Source of the DNA: Sphingomonas pokkalii
GTDB lineage: Bacteria; Pseudomonadota; Alphaproteobacteria; Sphingomonadales; Sphingomonadaceae
Direction: 5' to 3'
Assembly: GCF_003096275.1 (NCBI RefSeq)
Contig: NZ_QENQ01000001.1
Location: 1,918,731 to 1,982,730 of the forward strand
Length of the DNA: 64,000 bases
Below the pieces are notes generated by a model. It made no database searches. It saw only the letters and a list, made by a program, of their open reading frames with translations, and was not told where the DNA came from. The position numbers and the translations under genes are program-made. Shown piece by piece: positions 38,027 through 47,645 of the stretch; position 1 is the stretch's first letter, and each line of letters opens with the position of its first letter.

Positions 38027-39538
38027 TCAGCTCAGCGCCTTCTTCAGCAGCTCGTTGACCATCGCCGGGTTGGCCTTGCCCGCCATCGCCTTCATCGTCT
38101 GGCCGACGAAGAAGCCGAACAGCGCCTCCTTGCCGCCGCGATACTGCTCCAGCTGGTTCGGATTCTTGGCCAGGATCTCGGCGATCACCGCCTCGATCGC
38201 GCCGGTGTCGCTGGTCTGCTTCATGCCGCGCTCTTCGACGATCTCGCCGGGCGCGTCGCCGGTTTCGAGCATGATCTCGAACACCTGCTTGCCCAGCGTG
38301 TTGGAGATCGTCCCGTCGGCGATCAGCGCGAGCAGTTCGGCACCCTGTTCGGGGCTGACCGGGCTCTCGTCGATGCCCTTGCCCAGGCGGTTGAGCGCGC
38401 CGTACAGATCCGAGAGCAGCCAGTTGGCGGCGGCACGCGCCACTTCCTGCTCGCCCTTCTTCTGGATTCGCGCGCTCTCGGCGAGCAGTGCCTCGAACCA
38501 GCGCGCCGTCTCCGCCTCGGCGGTCAGCACCGCGGCGTTATAGGCGGTGAGCCCCAGCGACTCCTCGTAGCGGCGGCGCTTGGCGTCCGGCAGCTCGGGC
38601 AGGCTGGCGCGGCAGTCCTCGAGGAAGCTGTCGTCCAGTTCGAGCGGCAGCAGGTCGGGATCAGGGAAGTAGCGATAGTCCTGCGCGTCTTCCTTCGAGC
38701 GCATCGAGCGCGTCTCGCCCTTGTCCGGATCGAACAGGCGGGTCTCCTGGACGATGCGACCGCCGCTCTCCAGCACCTCGATCTGGCGACGCGCCTCATA
38801 TTCGATCGCCTGCATCACGAAGCGTACCGAGTTGACATTCTTGGTCTCGGTGCGCGTGCCGAACGGCTCGCCCGGCTTACGAACCGAGACGTTGACGTCG
38901 GCACGCATCGAGCCCTGGTCCATGTTGCCATCGCACGAACCAACATAGCGCAGGATCGAGCGCAGCTTCGAGAGATACGCCCCCGCTTCGGCCGGCGAGC
39001 GCATGTCAGGCTTCGACACGATCTCCATCAGCGCCACGCCGGAACGGTTGAGATCGACATAGGAGCGCGTCGGATGCTGATCGTGCATCAGCTTGCCGGC
39101 ATCCTGCTCGACATGGATGCGCTCGACGCCGATCGCCTTCACTTCGGCGTTGGGATCCTTCTCGTCCAGGCTGATCGTGATCGTCCCCTCGCCCACCAGC
39201 GGGTGGTAGAGCTGGCTGATCTGATAGCCCTGCGGCAGATCGGCGTAGAAATAATTCTTGCGGTCGAAGCGCGACCATTTGTTGATCACCGCGCCGATCG
39301 CCATGCCGGTACGCACCGCCTGGCGGATGCACTCGCCGTTGAGCACCGGCAGCATGCCGGGCATCGCCGCATCGACCAGGCTCACCTGGCTGTTCGGCTC
39401 GGCCCCGAATGCGGTCGCCGCGCCGGAGAACAGCTTGGCCTGCGACGTGATCTGCGCATGGACTTCAAGGCCGATCACGACCTCCCATTCGCCGGTGTCG
39501 CCCTGGATTCGGTAGCTCAATGCAGTCTTGGTCGCCAT
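38027..39538 (-). CDS. gatB: Aspartyl/glutamyl-tRNA amidotransferase subunit B
   Basis: 503 residues. [22 protein letters not shown] and [15 protein letters not shown] are the GatB kinase-like core signatures; the C-terminal YqeY-like helical domain ([16 protein letters not shown] onward) binds tRNA. GatB activates the carboxylate of misacylated Glu-tRNA(Gln) or Asp-tRNA(Asn), with ammonia delivered by GatA. gatA and gatC lie 1.4 kb away on the same strand, with a glycosyltransferase gene and repeats between. Confidence 0.96.
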   Translation of the reverse strand: MATKTALSYRIQGDTGEWEVVIGLEVHAQITSQAKLFSGAATAFGAEPNSQVSLVDAAMPGMLPVLNGECIRQAVRTGMAIGAVINKWSRFDRKNYFYADLPQGYQISQLYHPLVGEGTITISLDEKDPNAEVKAIGVERIHVEQDAGKLMHDQHPTRSYVDLNRSGVALMEIVSKPDMRSPAEAGAYLSKLRSILRYVGSCDGNMDQGSMRADVNVSVRKPGEPFGTRTETKNVNSVRFVMQAIEYEARRQIEVLESGGRIVQETRLFDPDKGETRSMRSKEDAQDYRYFPDPDLLPLELDDSFLEDCRASLPELPDAKRRRYEESLGLTAYNAAVLTAEAETARWFEALLAESARIQKKGEQEVARAAANWLLSDLYGALNRLGKGIDESPVSPEQGAELLALIADGTISNTLGKQVFEIMLETGDAPGEIVEERGMKQTSDTGAIEAVIAEILAKNPNQLEQYRGGKEALFGFFVGQTMKAMAGKANPAMVNELLKKALS

Positions 39539-39668
39539 GTGCTCTTCACAAGGTAATGGGAATATGCGTGGCTCTGCCTATCGCGCGTCGCCGCCTTCAG
39601 GTCCAGCGCCCAATTGCGCCCGCGCATCGACTCGACTAGGCGCCGCCGCATCAAGGAGTTTGGCAGGC

Positions 39669-40628
39669 ATGGCCTCGGTGGCGTCGCAGTTTCAGGATCG
39701 GGTCGCGGGTTTGCGGGTGGCGGTGCTGCTGCCCTGCTACAACGAAGAGGTGGCCATCGCCCGCACCGTCGAGGCGTTCCGCACCAGCCTGCCCGGCGCC
39801 ACGGTCTATGTGTACGACAATAACAGTCGGGACCGGACGATGGAGGTCGCCAAGGCTGCGGGCGCGGTCGTGCGCAGCGAGCGGATGCAGGGCAAGGGCA
39901 ATGTCGTCCGCCGCATGTTCGCCGATATCGAGGCGGACGTGTACGTCCTTTCCGACGGCGACCTCACCTATGATGCCGATGCGGCACCGGCATTGATCGA
40001 GCGGCTGCTCGACGAACAGCTCGACATGGTGGTCGGCGCGCGCAAGTCCGAGGTGGAGCTGGCCTATCGCCGCGGCCACCGCCTCGGCAACCGGATGCTG
40101 ACGGGCATGCTGGCGCGGCTGTTCGGCCGCAGCTTCAGCGACATCCTGTCGGGCTACCGCGTCTTTTCGCGGCGTTTCGTGAAGAGCTTTCCGGTGCTCT
40201 CCGCCGGGTTCGAGATCGAAACCGAGATCAGCATCCACGCGCTGGAGTTGCGTATGCCGGTGGCAGAGATCGTCACCGCCTATGCGGCGCGGCCCGAGGG
40301 TTCGACCTCGAAGCTTTCCACCTATCGCGACGGCTGGCGGATCCTGCGCACCATCGTGACGCTGTTCCGCATCGAGCGGCCGATCCTGTTCTTCGGCAGC
40401 ATCGCGGGCGTGCTGGCCCTGCTGGCGGTGCTGCTGGCGATTCCCCTGGGCGTCACCTATTGGCATACCGGCCAGGTGCCACGCCTGCCCACGGCGGTGC
40501 TGGTCACCGGTCTGTCGATCGTCGCGACGCTGAGCTTCTTCACTGGGCTGATCCTCGACACGGTGGTGCGCGGCCGGCGCGAAGTGCGGCGGCTGGCGTA
40601 TCTCGCTGTGCCGATCGTGCAGGGCTGA
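39669..40628 (+). CDS. GT2-family glycosyltransferase with two C-terminal membrane helices
   Basis: 319 residues. The GT-A fold is seen in VAVLLPCYNEEVAIARTVEAFR, VYVYDNNSRDRT and YVLSDGDLTYDADAAP (DxD-like metal site), and a dolichyl-phosphate-mannose-synthase-like SGYRVFSRRFVKSFP. Two hydrophobic helices follow (ILFFGSIAGVLALLAVLLAIPLGV and LVTGLSIVATLSFFTGLIL). It probably transfers a sugar to polyprenyl phosphate or a glycan at the membrane. ATG 39669 follows AAGGAG. It lies opposite in direction to gatB and gatA. Confidence 0.85.
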   Translation: MASVASQFQDRVAGLRVAVLLPCYNEEVAIARTVEAFRTSLPGATVYVYDNNSRDRTMEVAKAAGAVVRSERMQGKGNVVRRMFADIEADVYVLSDGDLTYDADAAPALIERLLDEQLDMVVGARKSEVELAYRRGHRLGNRMLTGMLARLFGRSFSDILSGYRVFSRRFVKSFPVLSAGFEIETEISIHALELRMPVAEIVTAYAARPEGSTSKLSTYRDGWRILRTIVTLFRIERPILFFGSIAGVLALLAVLLAIPLGVTYWHTGQVPRLPTAVLVTGLSIVATLSFFTGLILDTVVRGRREVRRLAYLAVPIVQG

Positions 40629-40679
40629 ACCCAATCCTCCTATGTAGGGGCAGAGCCCTCGCATCCGACAAAAGTATCT

Positions 40680-40776
40680 CGTCATCCCCGCGAAGGCGGG
40701 GATCCATTGGCGCTGAATTCGCGGTTCTCTCCCCCAGCGCTGAGGACAATGGATTCCCGCCTTCGCGGGAATGACG
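40680..40776. repeat. Long inverted repeat, dispersed palindromic element copy 1
   Basis: A 30-bp left arm (40680-40709, starting CGTCATCCCCGCGAAGG) pairs with a right arm (40747-40776) at 28 of 30 positions; each arm also contains its own short GC hairpin. The same core recurs at 57128-57223. It fills part of the convergent gap between the glycosyltransferase gene and gatA. Confidence 0.8.
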
Positions 40777-40813
40777 ACGGTTTTGAGGTACGATCATCCC
40801 CTCGCTTCGAAGC

Positions 40814-40874
40814 GACGGAGGGGTGAAAACGGCGAAGGGGCGCCCCGCCTTATCAGCGGGGACACCCCTCCGTC
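40814..40874. repeat. Second palindromic repeat with 12-bp arms
   Basis: GACGGAGGGGTG (40814-40825) is perfectly complementary to CACCCCTCCGTC (40863-40874), with an inner hairpin GGCGCCCCGCC...GCGGGG between. A further short palindrome, AGGCCTTCGGCCT, follows at 40876-40888. It is a different family from the element just before it, and leaves no room for a gene between 40629 and 40922. Confidence 0.7.
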
Positions 40875-40922
40875 AGGCCTTCGGCCTACCACTCCATCAG
40901 CAAGGGGAGGATTCTCAGTCTC

Positions 40923-42404
40923 TTACCACCAAACCTTCGGACGCGCCGTGAAGTCCGCGCGCTGCTCGAGCGCGAGGCCGGCGTTGAGCACGCCCTGTTC
41001 GTCGAACGGCTTGCCGATGATCTGCAGGCCGAGCGGCAGACCCGCGGAATCCAGACCACCCGGCACGCTCATCGCGGGCACGCCGGCGAGGCTCGCCGGC
41101 ACGGTGAATACGTCGTTGAGGTACATCGCCAGCGGGTCGACCTTCTCGCCCAGCCCGAATGCCGCGCTCGGCGCGGTCGGGGTGAGCAGCAGGTCGCACT
41201 GGCTCCAGGCATTGTCGAAGTCGCGCGCGATCAGCGTGCGGACCTTCTGCGCCTGGGTGTAATAGGCGTCGTAGAAGCCTGCCGAAAGCACATAGGTGCC
41301 GATCAGGATGCGGCGCTTGACCTCGTCCCCGAAGCCGGCGGCGCGGGTGGCAGCGTACATTTCCTGCAGGTTCTGGCCCTCGGCCAGCTCGCGCAGGCCG
41401 TAGCGCACACCGTCATAGCGGGCGAGGTTCGAGGAAGCCTCGGCCGGGGCGATGATGTAATAGGCCGGCAGCGCGTACTTGGTGTGCGGCAGGCTGACCT
41501 CGACGATCTCGGCGCCCGCATCCTTCAGCCAGGCGATGCCCTGCTGCCACAGCGCCTCGATCTCGGCCGGGGTGCCGTCCATCCGGTACTCGGCCGGGAT
41601 GCCGACGCGCTTGCCGCGCAGATCGGCGGAGAGACCCGCCTCCCACTTCGGCACGGCCATGTCGAGCGAGGTCGAATCCCTGGGATCGAACCCAGCCATC
41701 GCCTCGAGCATAATCGCACAGTCGCGCACGTCGTGCGCCATCGGGCCCGGCTGGTCGAGCGAGGAGGCGAACGCCACCACGCCCCAGCGCGAGCAGCGGC
41801 CATAGGTCGGCTTGATGCCCGAAATACCGGTGAACGCGGCGGGCTGGCGGATCGAGCCGCCGGTGTCCGTGCCGGTCGCCGCCGGGCAGAGCCGCGCGGC
41901 AATCGCCGCCGAGCTGCCGCCGGAGGAACCGCCGGGCGCGAGCGGCGTGGTGTCGCCTTCGCCCCGCCGCCACGGCGAGATGACATTGCCGAAATAGCTG
42001 GTCTCGTTCGACGAGCCCATCGCGAACTGGTCGAGGTTGAGCTTGCCGAGCATGCCGGCGCCAGCGCCCCACAGCTTGTGCGAGACGGTCGACTCATATT
42101 CCGGCTTGAAGCCTTCGAGGATGTGGCTGGCGGCGGTGGTCTGCACGCCCTTGGTGGCGAACAGGTCCTTCATGCCGATCGGCACGCCGGCCAGCGGCTT
42201 GAGCGTCTCGCCCGCGGCGCGCGCCTTGTCAGCCGCGTCGGCGGCGGCGAGCGCGTGCTCCGGGGTCTTGACGATGAACGCGTTGAGCGCGTCGGCACCG
42301 GCCACGGCGGTGTTGAACGCCTCAGCCACTTCGCGCGCGGAGAAGTCGCCGTCGCGCACGCCGTTGCGGATGGCGGCGACGCCCAGATCGGTCAGCGCGC
42401 TCAT
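40923..42404 (-). CDS. gatA: Aspartyl/glutamyl-tRNA amidotransferase subunit A
   Basis: 493 residues. Amidase signature: [39 protein letters not shown] holds the cis-Ser and nucleophile Ser, with the catalytic Lys in [13 protein letters not shown]. GatA releases ammonia from glutamine and passes it to GatB. Its start overlaps the gatC stop by 4 nt (ATGA). It ends next to two palindromic repeats. Confidence 0.96.
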   Translation of the reverse strand: MSALTDLGVAAIRNGVRDGDFSAREVAEAFNTAVAGADALNAFIVKTPEHALAAADAADKARAAGETLKPLAGVPIGMKDLFATKGVQTTAASHILEGFKPEYESTVSHKLWGAGAGMLGKLNLDQFAMGSSNETSYFGNVISPWRRGEGDTTPLAPGGSSGGSSAAIAARLCPAATGTDTGGSIRQPAAFTGISGIKPTYGRCSRWGVVAFASSLDQPGPMAHDVRDCAIMLEAMAGFDPRDSTSLDMAVPKWEAGLSADLRGKRVGIPAEYRMDGTPAEIEALWQQGIAWLKDAGAEIVEVSLPHTKYALPAYYIIAPAEASSNLARYDGVRYGLRELAEGQNLQEMYAATRAAGFGDEVKRRILIGTYVLSAGFYDAYYTQAQKVRTLIARDFDNAWSQCDLLLTPTAPSAAFGLGEKVDPLAMYLNDVFTVPASLAGVPAMSVPGGLDSAGLPLGLQIIGKPFDEQGVLNAGLALEQRADFTARPKVWW

Positions 42405-42688
42405 TCCACCACCTTCGGAACCGTGAAGAAACCATGTTCACCCTGGGGCGCGTTCGCCAGCACTGCGTCGCGCTGGTTGCCATCCGTGATCACGTCGGCG
42501 CGCAGGCGCAGCGTGTTGGGCATCACGGCAGTCATCGGCGCGACATCCTTCGTGTCGACTTCGCCGAGCTGCTCGATCCAGCCCAGGATGTTGTTGAGTT
42601 CGGGCGCCAGGCGCTCGGCGTCGGCGTCACTGATCGCGATACGCGCCAGATTCGCCACTTTCTTCACGGTTGCGGTGTCTACGGACAT
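42401..42688 (-). CDS. gatC: Aspartyl/glutamyl-tRNA amidotransferase subunit C
   Basis: 95 residues, full length for GatC. Typical phrases: [39 protein letters not shown] and the C-terminal [34 protein letters not shown] that threads between GatA and GatB. It is the first gene of the gatC-gatA pair. Confidence 0.95.
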   Translation of the reverse strand: MSVDTATVKKVANLARIAISDADAERLAPELNNILGWIEQLGEVDTKDVAPMTAVMPNTLRLRADVITDGNQRDAVLANAPQGEHGFFTVPKVVE

Positions 42689-42834
42689 GATCTGCGCCTA
42701 ACAGCCGAGCCCCGCCCCTTCAAGCACCCGCATCATGCATCGGCACTTGCGGTTGCATCCTTCGCACGCGACACTGACAGGAACGCGATTGCGTCGCCGT
42801 CCGTTTATGCTGCATTGCACAATGGAGAGGCCGA

Positions 42835-43947
42835 TTGGCCCGAAAGTTTCTTTATGCGGTTGCGATCCTGATCATGCTCGGCGTTGCTTCCATGTTCGCC
42901 TATCGGCTCTACGGCATCCAGCTGATGCGCCAGTTCCTGGTGCCTGGCGGCGACGCGGCGGACCTGCCACCGGTCTCGCCGCGCGATTATGGCCGCGCCG
43001 AAATGTGGATCGCACGGCCGGACAAGCCGGGCAATCCCGCCCTGTGGGCGCCATCGGGGCAGGCGCCGGGCGCCAACCCGCGCGCCGCGCTGTTCTTCAT
43101 CCACCCCACCTCGTTCCTCGATACCAAGCAGTGGAACGCCCCGCTCGACAATCCGGATGCCAATGCGCGCGCCGAGCTGTTCCTGCGCGGGCAGGCGAGC
43201 GCGTTCAACGCCAGCGCCGCGATCTGGGCGCCGCGCTACCGGCAGGCGACCTTCGGCGCGTTCCTGACGAACAAGGCGCAGGCGCAGAAGGCGCTCGATC
43301 TCGCCTATCGTGACGTGGCAGCAGCCTTTGACGAGTTCCTGCACGAAGCCGGCGACCGACCGATCCTCCTCGCCGGACACAGCCAGGGGGCGTTGCACCT
43401 TTCCCGCCTGCTGGCGGAGCGAATCGCGGGCACAGCCGTCGAGAGGCGGATCGTCGCGGCCTATGTCGTCGGCTGGCCGGTCTCGCTTACCGCAGACCTG
43501 CCCAGGATGGGCCTGCCCGCCTGCGCCGGGCCGGATCAGGCTGGCTGCATCCTTTCCTGGCAGAGCTTCGCCGAGCCGGCCGATCCGGCGCTGATCGTCG
43601 ACACCTTCGATGCAACCGCCGGCTTCACCGGCGCGCCGCGCGCCGGCACGAGGATGCTCTGCACCAACCCGATCACGGGCAAGCCGAACGACTCGGCCCC
43701 TGCCAGCGCCAATCTCGGCACGCTGATCCCGGACCTGAACCTGCAATCGGCACATCTGGAACCGGGGCGTGTACCGGCGCGGTGCGACGGGCGCGGCATC
43801 CTGACGATCGGCGCCGCCCCGTCGGACTTCGGCCAATATGTGCTGCCGGGGAACAACTATCACGTGTTCGACTACAGCCTGTTCTGGGCCAATGTCCGCG
43901 CGGACGCGGCGCGCCGGCTCGCCGCCTTCCAGAAGCGCGCCGGCTGA
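42835..43947 (+). CDS. DUF3089 alpha/beta-hydrolase-like protein, membrane-anchored
   Basis: 370 residues from a TTG start at 42835 with GGAGAGG just upstream. An N-terminal helix (FLYAVAILIMLGVASMFAYRL) anchors or exports it. The DUF3089 core has FFIHPTSFLDTKQWNAP and the nucleophile elbow LLAGHSQGALHLSRLL (GHSQG serine). A late ANYHVFDYSLFW-type segment (GNNYHVFDYSLFWANV) carries the probable catalytic His. It is likely an esterase or lipase-like enzyme at the cell envelope; substrate unknown. It is divergent from gatC with about 145 bp between. Confidence 0.8.
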   Translation: MARKFLYAVAILIMLGVASMFAYRLYGIQLMRQFLVPGGDAADLPPVSPRDYGRAEMWIARPDKPGNPALWAPSGQAPGANPRAALFFIHPTSFLDTKQWNAPLDNPDANARAELFLRGQASAFNASAAIWAPRYRQATFGAFLTNKAQAQKALDLAYRDVAAAFDEFLHEAGDRPILLAGHSQGALHLSRLLAERIAGTAVERRIVAAYVVGWPVSLTADLPRMGLPACAGPDQAGCILSWQSFAEPADPALIVDTFDATAGFTGAPRAGTRMLCTNPITGKPNDSAPASANLGTLIPDLNLQSAHLEPGRVPARCDGRGILTIGAAPSDFGQYVLPGNNYHVFDYSLFWANVRADAARRLAAFQKRAG

Positions 43948-43953
43948 CCGCGA

Positions 43954-45015
43954 TCAGGCGAGGACGGGCGTACGAACCCGGCCTGCGGCGATCGCGGCAC
44001 GGGCGAGCGTGTCGGCGGCGACATGCGGCGGCACATCCTCCGCCTCGGCATAGTCGAGCACCGCGGCCAGCCTGGCACCCGTGGCTTCGACACGCATCGT
44101 CACCTCCTCGGGCGCCCAGCCGAGATATTCTCCGGCGACGTTGATGATTCCGCCCGCGTTCACGACATAATCCGGCGCATAGAGAATACCGCGCTGGGCT
44201 AGCCGCGCACCGTCCGCCGGAGTCGCCAGCTGGTTGTTCGCGGCGCCGCAAACCACGCGCGCCCGCAGTGCCTCGATCGATTCGGCGTGCAGAACGGCAC
44301 CGAGCGCGCACGGCGCGAAAATATCCGCCTGTGCCGCCAGCACCTGGCTGGTCGAGGCAACCTCCGCGCCGGTCGCCGCCGCAACGCACGCCGCCCGATC
44401 AGAGTCGATATCGGCGACGATCAACCGCGCCCCCGAGCCATGCAGCAGATGCGCCAGTGCCTCGCCGACATGGCCGACGCCCTGAATCGCGACCGTGCAT
44501 TCGCTGAGTTCGCGCCCCAGCCCACGCCGCGCCGCGTGCGCCATCGACACGAACACCCCGAGCGCGGTGTGCGGCGACGGATCGCCACCGGGACGGCCCG
44601 CCAGCTGCGGCAGCCCAGCGACGTGGCGCGTCTCGCCCGCCACCACTTCCATGTCGGCGACACTCGTCCCCACATCCTCGGCGGTGACATAGCGTCCGTT
44701 CAGCCGGGCGACCGCACGGCCAAACGCGCGGAACAGCGCAACGCGATCGAAATCGCCCTGCGGCCGGCGGAGCACCGCCTTCGCGCCGCCAAGCGGCAGG
44801 CCGGCCATCGCGTTCTTGTAGCTCATGCCTTCGGCCAGCCGGGCGGCATCGGCAAAGGCGGCGTCGCCATCGGCATAGTGCCACAGCCGGCAGCCCCCCG
44901 CGCCCGGCCCGAGCACCGTCGAATGGATCGCGATCACGCCGTCCAGGCCCGCCCCCGCATCCTTCAGCACCACGACTTCGTCGACCAGGCTATCGTCTTG
45001 CACCTGCAACACCAT
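43954..45015 (-). CDS. Leucine/phenylalanine/valine dehydrogenase-like amino acid dehydrogenase
   Basis: 353 residues. It matches the Leu/Phe/Val dehydrogenase group: LGPGAGGCRLWHY, MSYKNAMAGLPLGGAKAVL (substrate-binding and catalytic Lys), TAEDVGTSVADM, and the NAD fold VAIQGVGHVGEALAHLL with an acidic strand end IVADIDSD. The reaction is NAD-dependent oxidative deamination of a branched or aromatic amino acid to its keto acid. ATG 45015 lies 8 nt after GGAG. It is divergent from an Lrp-type regulator, which probably responds to the same amino acid (inference). Confidence 0.87.
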   Translation of the reverse strand: MVLQVQDDSLVDEVVVLKDAGAGLDGVIAIHSTVLGPGAGGCRLWHYADGDAAFADAARLAEGMSYKNAMAGLPLGGAKAVLRRPQGDFDRVALFRAFGRAVARLNGRYVTAEDVGTSVADMEVVAGETRHVAGLPQLAGRPGGDPSPHTALGVFVSMAHAARRGLGRELSECTVAIQGVGHVGEALAHLLHGSGARLIVADIDSDRAACVAAATGAEVASTSQVLAAQADIFAPCALGAVLHAESIEALRARVVCGAANNQLATPADGARLAQRGILYAPDYVVNAGGIINVAGEYLGWAPEEVTMRVEATGARLAAVLDYAEAEDVPPHVAADTLARAAIAAGRVRTPVLA

Positions 45016-45144
45016 CTTGAACGCTCCGTTTTTTTTCGATGCGGACAATCTGGCAGGCACGGGCGGGAGATGCTTGCCCCAATCGGGGCCGGCGCGATCA
45101 ATTTCGGGTGATATTATTCGATTTTTATACCATACCGGGATGAT
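45016..45144. promoter_or_regulatory. Divergent promoter region of the dehydrogenase and Lrp-type genes
   Basis: 129 bp. The side near the Lrp gene is A/T-rich (GGTGATATTATTCGATTTTTATACC at 45103-45127 in parts) and includes TATTAT and TATACC boxes; the other side has an eight-T run at 45031-45038. Lrp proteins bind such A/T-rich divergent regions. No exact operator was assigned. Confidence 0.4.
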
Positions 45145-45606
45145 ATGACCGAGCTTGACGCATATGAACGAAAGATTCTCCGGGAATTGCAGGGCGACGC
45201 CAGCCTCACCACCGCCGAGCTGGCGGATCGGATCGGTCTGTCGCCATCGCCTTGCTGGCGCCGGGTCGACCGGCTGGAACGCGAAGGCGTGATCCGCAAG
45301 CGGGTGGCGCTGATCGATCGGCGACAGGTCGGGCTCAACGCACAGGTCTTCGCCCAGGTGAAACTGAACGCCCATGGCCGCGCCAATCTCGACGAGTTCA
45401 GCGCCGCGATCCGCGGGTTCCCGGAGGTGCTGGATGCCTATGTGCTGATGGGCACCATGGATTTCATGCTGCGGATCGTGGCGCAGGACATCGACGCCTA
45501 TGAGCGCTTCTTCTTCGAGAAGCTGAGCAAATTACCCGGCGTGCAGGAAATCAACTCGACGGTGGCCCTGTCCGAGATCAAATCGACGACCGAATTGCCG
45601 ATCTGA
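45145..45606 (+). CDS. Lrp/AsnC-family transcriptional regulator
   Basis: 153 residues. N-terminal HTH: YERKILRELQGDASLTTAELADRIGLSPSPCWRRVDRLEREGVI; C-terminal RAM domain: VFAQVKLNAHGRANLDEFSAAIRGFPEVLDAYVLMGTMDFMLRIVAQDIDAYERFF, including the G-x-x-D ligand loop. Such proteins sense amino acids. Divergent placement from a leucine-dehydrogenase-like gene suggests it controls that gene in response to its substrate. Confidence 0.92.
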   Translation: MTELDAYERKILRELQGDASLTTAELADRIGLSPSPCWRRVDRLEREGVIRKRVALIDRRQVGLNAQVFAQVKLNAHGRANLDEFSAAIRGFPEVLDAYVLMGTMDFMLRIVAQDIDAYERFFFEKLSKLPGVQEINSTVALSEIKSTTELPI

Positions 45607-45645
45607 CTCTCGCCCCCCGCCACAGACCGACGTATAGCCGCAGGC

Positions 45646-46107
45646 GTGATTACCACGACCCCCAGCGACTTCCGCGCCGCGCTTCCGCAAGGCGGCCGCC
45701 TGATCGGCCTCGACGTCGGCACCAAGACGATCGGCACCGCGCTGTGCGATGCGGGTTGGAGCTTCGCGAGCCCGGCGCTGCTGATCCGCCGCGCGAAATT
45801 CACCAAGGACAAGGCTGCCCTGGCCGAGCTGATCGCCGCCCAGCAGGTGTGCGGCATGGTGATCGGGCTTCCGCTCAACCTCGACGGCACGGACAGCCCC
45901 CGCACCCAATCGACCCGCGCTTTTGCGCGCAACTGCGAGGACATGGGCCTGCCGATCCTGATGTGGGACGAGCGTTGGTCCACCGTGGCGGTGGAGCGGA
46001 CGCTGATCGAACAGGATGCCAGCCGTGCCAAACGGGCAGAACTGATCGACAAGATGGCCGCCGCCTACATTCTTCAAGGTGCCATTGATGGCTTGGTAAA
46101 CGCCTGA
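45646..46107 (+). CDS. ruvX: Putative pre-16S rRNA nuclease / Holliday junction resolvase YqgF
   Basis: 153 residues from a GTG start. RNase-H-like YqgF motifs: [17 protein letters not shown] with the first catalytic Asp, [42 protein letters not shown] with the Glu, and [15 protein letters not shown] with the final Asp. It processes the 5' end of 16S rRNA in E. coli. It follows the Lrp gene after 39 bp and could share its transcript. Confidence 0.93.
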   Translation: MITTTPSDFRAALPQGGRLIGLDVGTKTIGTALCDAGWSFASPALLIRRAKFTKDKAALAELIAAQQVCGMVIGLPLNLDGTDSPRTQSTRAFARNCEDMGLPILMWDERWSTVAVERTLIEQDASRAKRAELIDKMAAAYILQGAIDGLVNA

Positions 46108-46194
46108 GTTTTTCTTTCATAACCCTGCCGGCGGACACGATCGGTTTACCCTGATCGAGCTAGATTGCCCGCAATCAGGTGGGGAATTCGGAAG

Positions 46195-47583
46195 ATGCTG
46201 TCGATTCTGACGAACACGGGGGCGGCTGACGCGGTACGCGCGCTCAATGCCGCCTCGGCAGAGGTGCAGGCCCACCAGCAGCGGATAGCGACCGGCAAGC
46301 GCATCAACAGCACCAAGGACGACAGCGCCGACTATGTCAGCGCCCAGCAATTGCGCAGCGATGCCGATGTGCGCCGTGCGATCGGCGCCAGCATGGCGCG
46401 CGCCGGTTCCGCGCTCGACATCGCCAATGCCGGCGCCGAGCAGATCAGCACGATCCTGAACAGCATCCGCGAAAAGGCCCTGAACCTGAGCGGTAGTGAC
46501 GCCGGCTCCCAAAAGGCGCTATCGGGCGATCTGAAGGCACTCGTCGATCAGATCGATACGATCGCGAAGAGCGCCAGTTTCAACGGCGTCAATCTCCTCA
46601 CCGGCCGCCCGGCGACGGTAACGACGACCACCACCGCCACGACGATGTCGCCCTCCACCTCTGCGCCGCCTCCGCTGCCGATGATGGCGGCGCTGCCCCC
46701 GGGTTCGACGCTTACCGCCAACGGCAGCGGCAGCACGCTGCAGACCCTTACCAGCGACGATCCAACACCCGGCGCAGCCGATCCCGAAATGGCAGCCAAG
46801 GCGCTCGGTGCGCTACCGGAAAATGGCAGCATCAGCTACGCCGTGTCGGGCGGCGGCCAGGCCGGCCGCATGGACATTGCATTCCAGGCCTTCGGCACCG
46901 GCGACGTGATGGAGGTCTGGCAGAACGGTGCGCGGATCGCCGCGACCGGGCAAGGCTATGCCGCGGGCGGCGGTGCGGTGTCGGCCGGCAAAGCGGTGAG
47001 CGGCCAGAGCATCGTCAGCTTCGAGTATGATCCCGCCAAGGGCGACCTGCTCTTCCGCTTCAACCCCGACGGCGCCGATGCGGGCAGCGCATGGGCGGTA
47101 ACCGGCGTGGCACTCAACGATCCCGGCGCGCCCATCGCCAGCGTCTCGACAAGTTCGAGCAGCACGCAGGCACAGGGCGCCGTGCCGTTCAACTATGACG
47201 TGATGACCGGCGTGAATGGCGAGAAGATCAGCATCGGCTCGCGCGACCTGTCGAGCACCGGCCTGGGGCTGAACGCGCTCGACTGGCTCGGCGCGCTCAC
47301 CGGGGCGCTGGGCGCGGTCGATGGCGCAAAGGGCCGCGTGAGCGAAGCGCTCAGCCATTTCGGCAGCAAGGCGCGATCCTTCGACATTGCCGGCCTGTTC
47401 AACACCAAGCTCGGCGATGTGCTCGATGCCGCCGTCGGCAATATCGTCGATGCCGATCTCGGGATGGAATCGGCCAAGCTCCAATCGGCACAGATAAAGC
47501 AGCAACTCGCCGCCACGGCGCTTTCGATCGCCAACAACCAGCCGAAGATCCTGCTCTCGCTGTTCGACAAGAAGGCGGCTTGA
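46195..47583 (+). CDS. Flagellin with enlarged central domain, isolated from other flagellar genes
   Basis: 462 residues. The N-terminal D0/D1 region is MLSILTNTGAADAVRALNAASAEVQAHQQRIATGKRIN and DDSADYVSAQQLRSD..., and the C-terminal D1/D0 region is LGMESAKLQSAQIKQQLAATALSIANNQPKILLSLF, the canonical flagellin end. In between is a Thr/Pro-rich linker (TTTTTATTMSPSTSAPPPLP) and a beta-rich domain (MDIAFQAFGTGDVMEVWQNGARI...). No chaperone, hook or other fli/flg gene is near. ATG 46195 is chosen as it begins the conserved D0 sequence. Confidence 0.85.
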   Translation: MLSILTNTGAADAVRALNAASAEVQAHQQRIATGKRINSTKDDSADYVSAQQLRSDADVRRAIGASMARAGSALDIANAGAEQISTILNSIREKALNLSGSDAGSQKALSGDLKALVDQIDTIAKSASFNGVNLLTGRPATVTTTTTATTMSPSTSAPPPLPMMAALPPGSTLTANGSGSTLQTLTSDDPTPGAADPEMAAKALGALPENGSISYAVSGGGQAGRMDIAFQAFGTGDVMEVWQNGARIAATGQGYAAGGGAVSAGKAVSGQSIVSFEYDPAKGDLLFRFNPDGADAGSAWAVTGVALNDPGAPIASVSTSSSSTQAQGAVPFNYDVMTGVNGEKISIGSRDLSSTGLGLNALDWLGALTGALGAVDGAKGRVSEALSHFGSKARSFDIAGLFNTKLGDVLDAAVGNIVDADLGMESAKLQSAQIKQQLAATALSIANNQPKILLSLFDKKAA

Positions 47584-47645
47584 AGCACGGGCGGCGGAGT
47601 CGCGGCCTTGCGCCCGGCCCGCCCCCGCTCTAGGCGGCGGCTTTA

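Noticed and set aside
40629..40922. Possible CRISPR or tandem repeat array
   Set aside because: The repeats are inverted arms of two different palindromes, not regularly spaced direct repeats with spacers.
46195..47583. Prophage or secretion-substrate origin of the flagellin-like protein
   Set aside because: Both ends match flagellin D0/D1 closely, and there are no phage or secretion genes nearby.
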